From the NCBI GenBank assembly GCA_035651715.1, contig DASRFD010000006.1, forward strand, positions 1 to 62,637: a stretch of 62,637 bases of DNA, read 5' to 3'. This document shows, in pieces, positions 62,147 through 62,637 of this stretch; within the stretch, counting starts at the first letter, position 1, and each line of letters opens with the position of its first letter. The notes beneath the pieces were generated by a model. It was not told the origin of the DNA, did no database searches, and worked only from the letters and a program-made list of their open reading frames with translations. The position numbers and the translations under genes were made by a program. Origin of the DNA: Nevskia sp035651715. Lineage in GTDB: Bacteria; Pseudomonadota; Gammaproteobacteria; Nevskiales; Nevskiaceae.

Positions 62147-62637
62147 ATGAACAAAACCCAAAGGACCCTGTACTCGCTCACACCGCTTGCAGCCGGGCTC
62201 TGTACCCTGTTCGCGGCGATGCCGGCACAGGCGATCGATTTCACCACCGCCGACAACAAGTGGACGTTCTCGGTGGCCGGCAACGTCAACGTCCACTACA
62301 TCTGGTCGAGCTGCGAAGGGGTCGACAACGCCAAGCCGGTGGCGGGCGGCCTGGCCTGCACCGGCACCAAGAGCGGCAGCAGCGTCTCCAACGTCGGCAA
62401 CGGCCTGCTGCCGGCGGCGATCACCTTCGGTGTCGCCACGCAGCAGGAAGGCTTCGACATCGCCGCCCACTTCGGCTTCTATCCGGGCATCGCCACCAAC
62501 GACGGCGGCAGCCCGAACCTGCAGAGCAACGGCGGCGCCAACACCAATACCGCGCTGGGCACCACCGGCCTGGACGTGCGCCAGGTCTACATGACCTTCG
62601 GCAACAAGGACATGGGCACCTTCCTGCTGGGGCGCAA
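62147..62637 (+). CDS. outer-membrane porin, 3' end outside window
   Basis: The N-terminal ~163 residues are visible. A signal peptide (about 1-31, ending MPAQA) is followed by IDFTTADNKWTFSVAGNVNV and beta-strand repeats (FDIAAHFGFYPG, VRQVYMTFGNKDMGTFLLGR), as in general Gram-negative porins of the betaproteobacterial type. AAAGGAGGAG precedes the ATG at 62147. Its sigma-54 promoter suggests co-regulation with methanol oxidation, perhaps to admit methanol or a related substrate. Confidence 0.82.
   Translation, partial: MNKTQRTLYSLTPLAAGLCTLFAAMPAQAIDFTTADNKWTFSVAGNVNVHYIWSSCEGVDNAKPVAGGLACTGTKSGSSVSNVGNGLLPAAITFGVATQQEGFDIAAHFGFYPGIATNDGGSPNLQSNGGANTNTALGTTGLDVRQVYMTFGNKDMGTFLLGR

Overview
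This 62.6 kb window is high-GC proteobacterial DNA (beta- or gammaproteobacterial in character; I cannot place it more precisely). It contains no rRNA, tRNA, CRISPR array or recognisable transposase. It reads as two metabolic islands. The left one (1-33.6 kb) carboxylates and activates ketones. The right one (38.3-62.6 kb) oxidises methanol and fixes the resulting CO2.

Left island. Two complete gene sets for an acetophenone-carboxylase-type enzyme lie side by side. Each has two HyuA-like ATPase subunits (ApcA- and ApcC-like), one HyuB-like subunit (ApcD-like), one small zinc-ribbon subunit of the acetone carboxylase gamma type (ApcB-like) and one ~280-residue protein in the ApcE position. Set 1 is on the minus strand (apcABCD-like 18.5-11.7 kb; apcE-like, CoA-transferase scoAB and regulators 8.7-5.0 kb; then an RND exporter, a Tat-exported DUF1329 protein and a YCF48-like propeller running off the left edge). 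A divergent MalT/LuxR-type (LAL) regulator lies between its two halves. Set 2 is on the plus strand (18.9-33.6 kb): DUF1329, apcABCD-like, SDR, apcE-like, DUF3237, an acetoacetyl-CoA-synthetase-like ligase, a second SDR and a saccharopine-dehydrogenase-like protein. The inferred pathway is secondary alcohol -> ketone (SDR) -> beta-keto acid (ATP-dependent carboxylase) -> beta-ketoacyl-CoA, by CoA transferase in set 1 and by AMP-forming ligase in set 2. The ketones are not known from sequence.

Middle (33.8-38.5 kb). An LVIVD-repeat lipoprotein is translationally coupled to a DUF305 protein. A nitrilase-family hydrolase, a GNAT acetyltransferase, an NTF2/SnoaL-like protein and a small secreted proline-rich protein follow. 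A 181-bp MITE-like element with perfect 26-bp terminal inverted repeats sits exactly between two genes and supplies the stop codon of one and the ribosome binding site of the next.

Right island. A LysR regulator (cbbR) diverges from a compact Calvin-cycle operon, cbbLSXFPZAEY, with form IC (red-type) RuBisCO. Next come an EthD-family gene, S-formylglutathione hydrolase, lanthanide-type methanol dehydrogenase xoxF, an unusual XoxJ-ankyrin fusion, a XoxG-like cytochrome c, glutathione-dependent formaldehyde dehydrogenase, a sigma-54 activator of AcoR type, Gfa, a YVTN beta-propeller protein, a TonB-dependent receptor and the start of a porin. Together they give methanol -> formaldehyde -> S-hydroxymethylglutathione -> formate, with CO2 re-fixed by the Calvin cycle: an autotrophic methylotrophy layout. 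Three near-consensus sigma-54 promoters (before xoxF, the formaldehyde dehydrogenase and the porin) suggest the AcoR-type protein controls this island.
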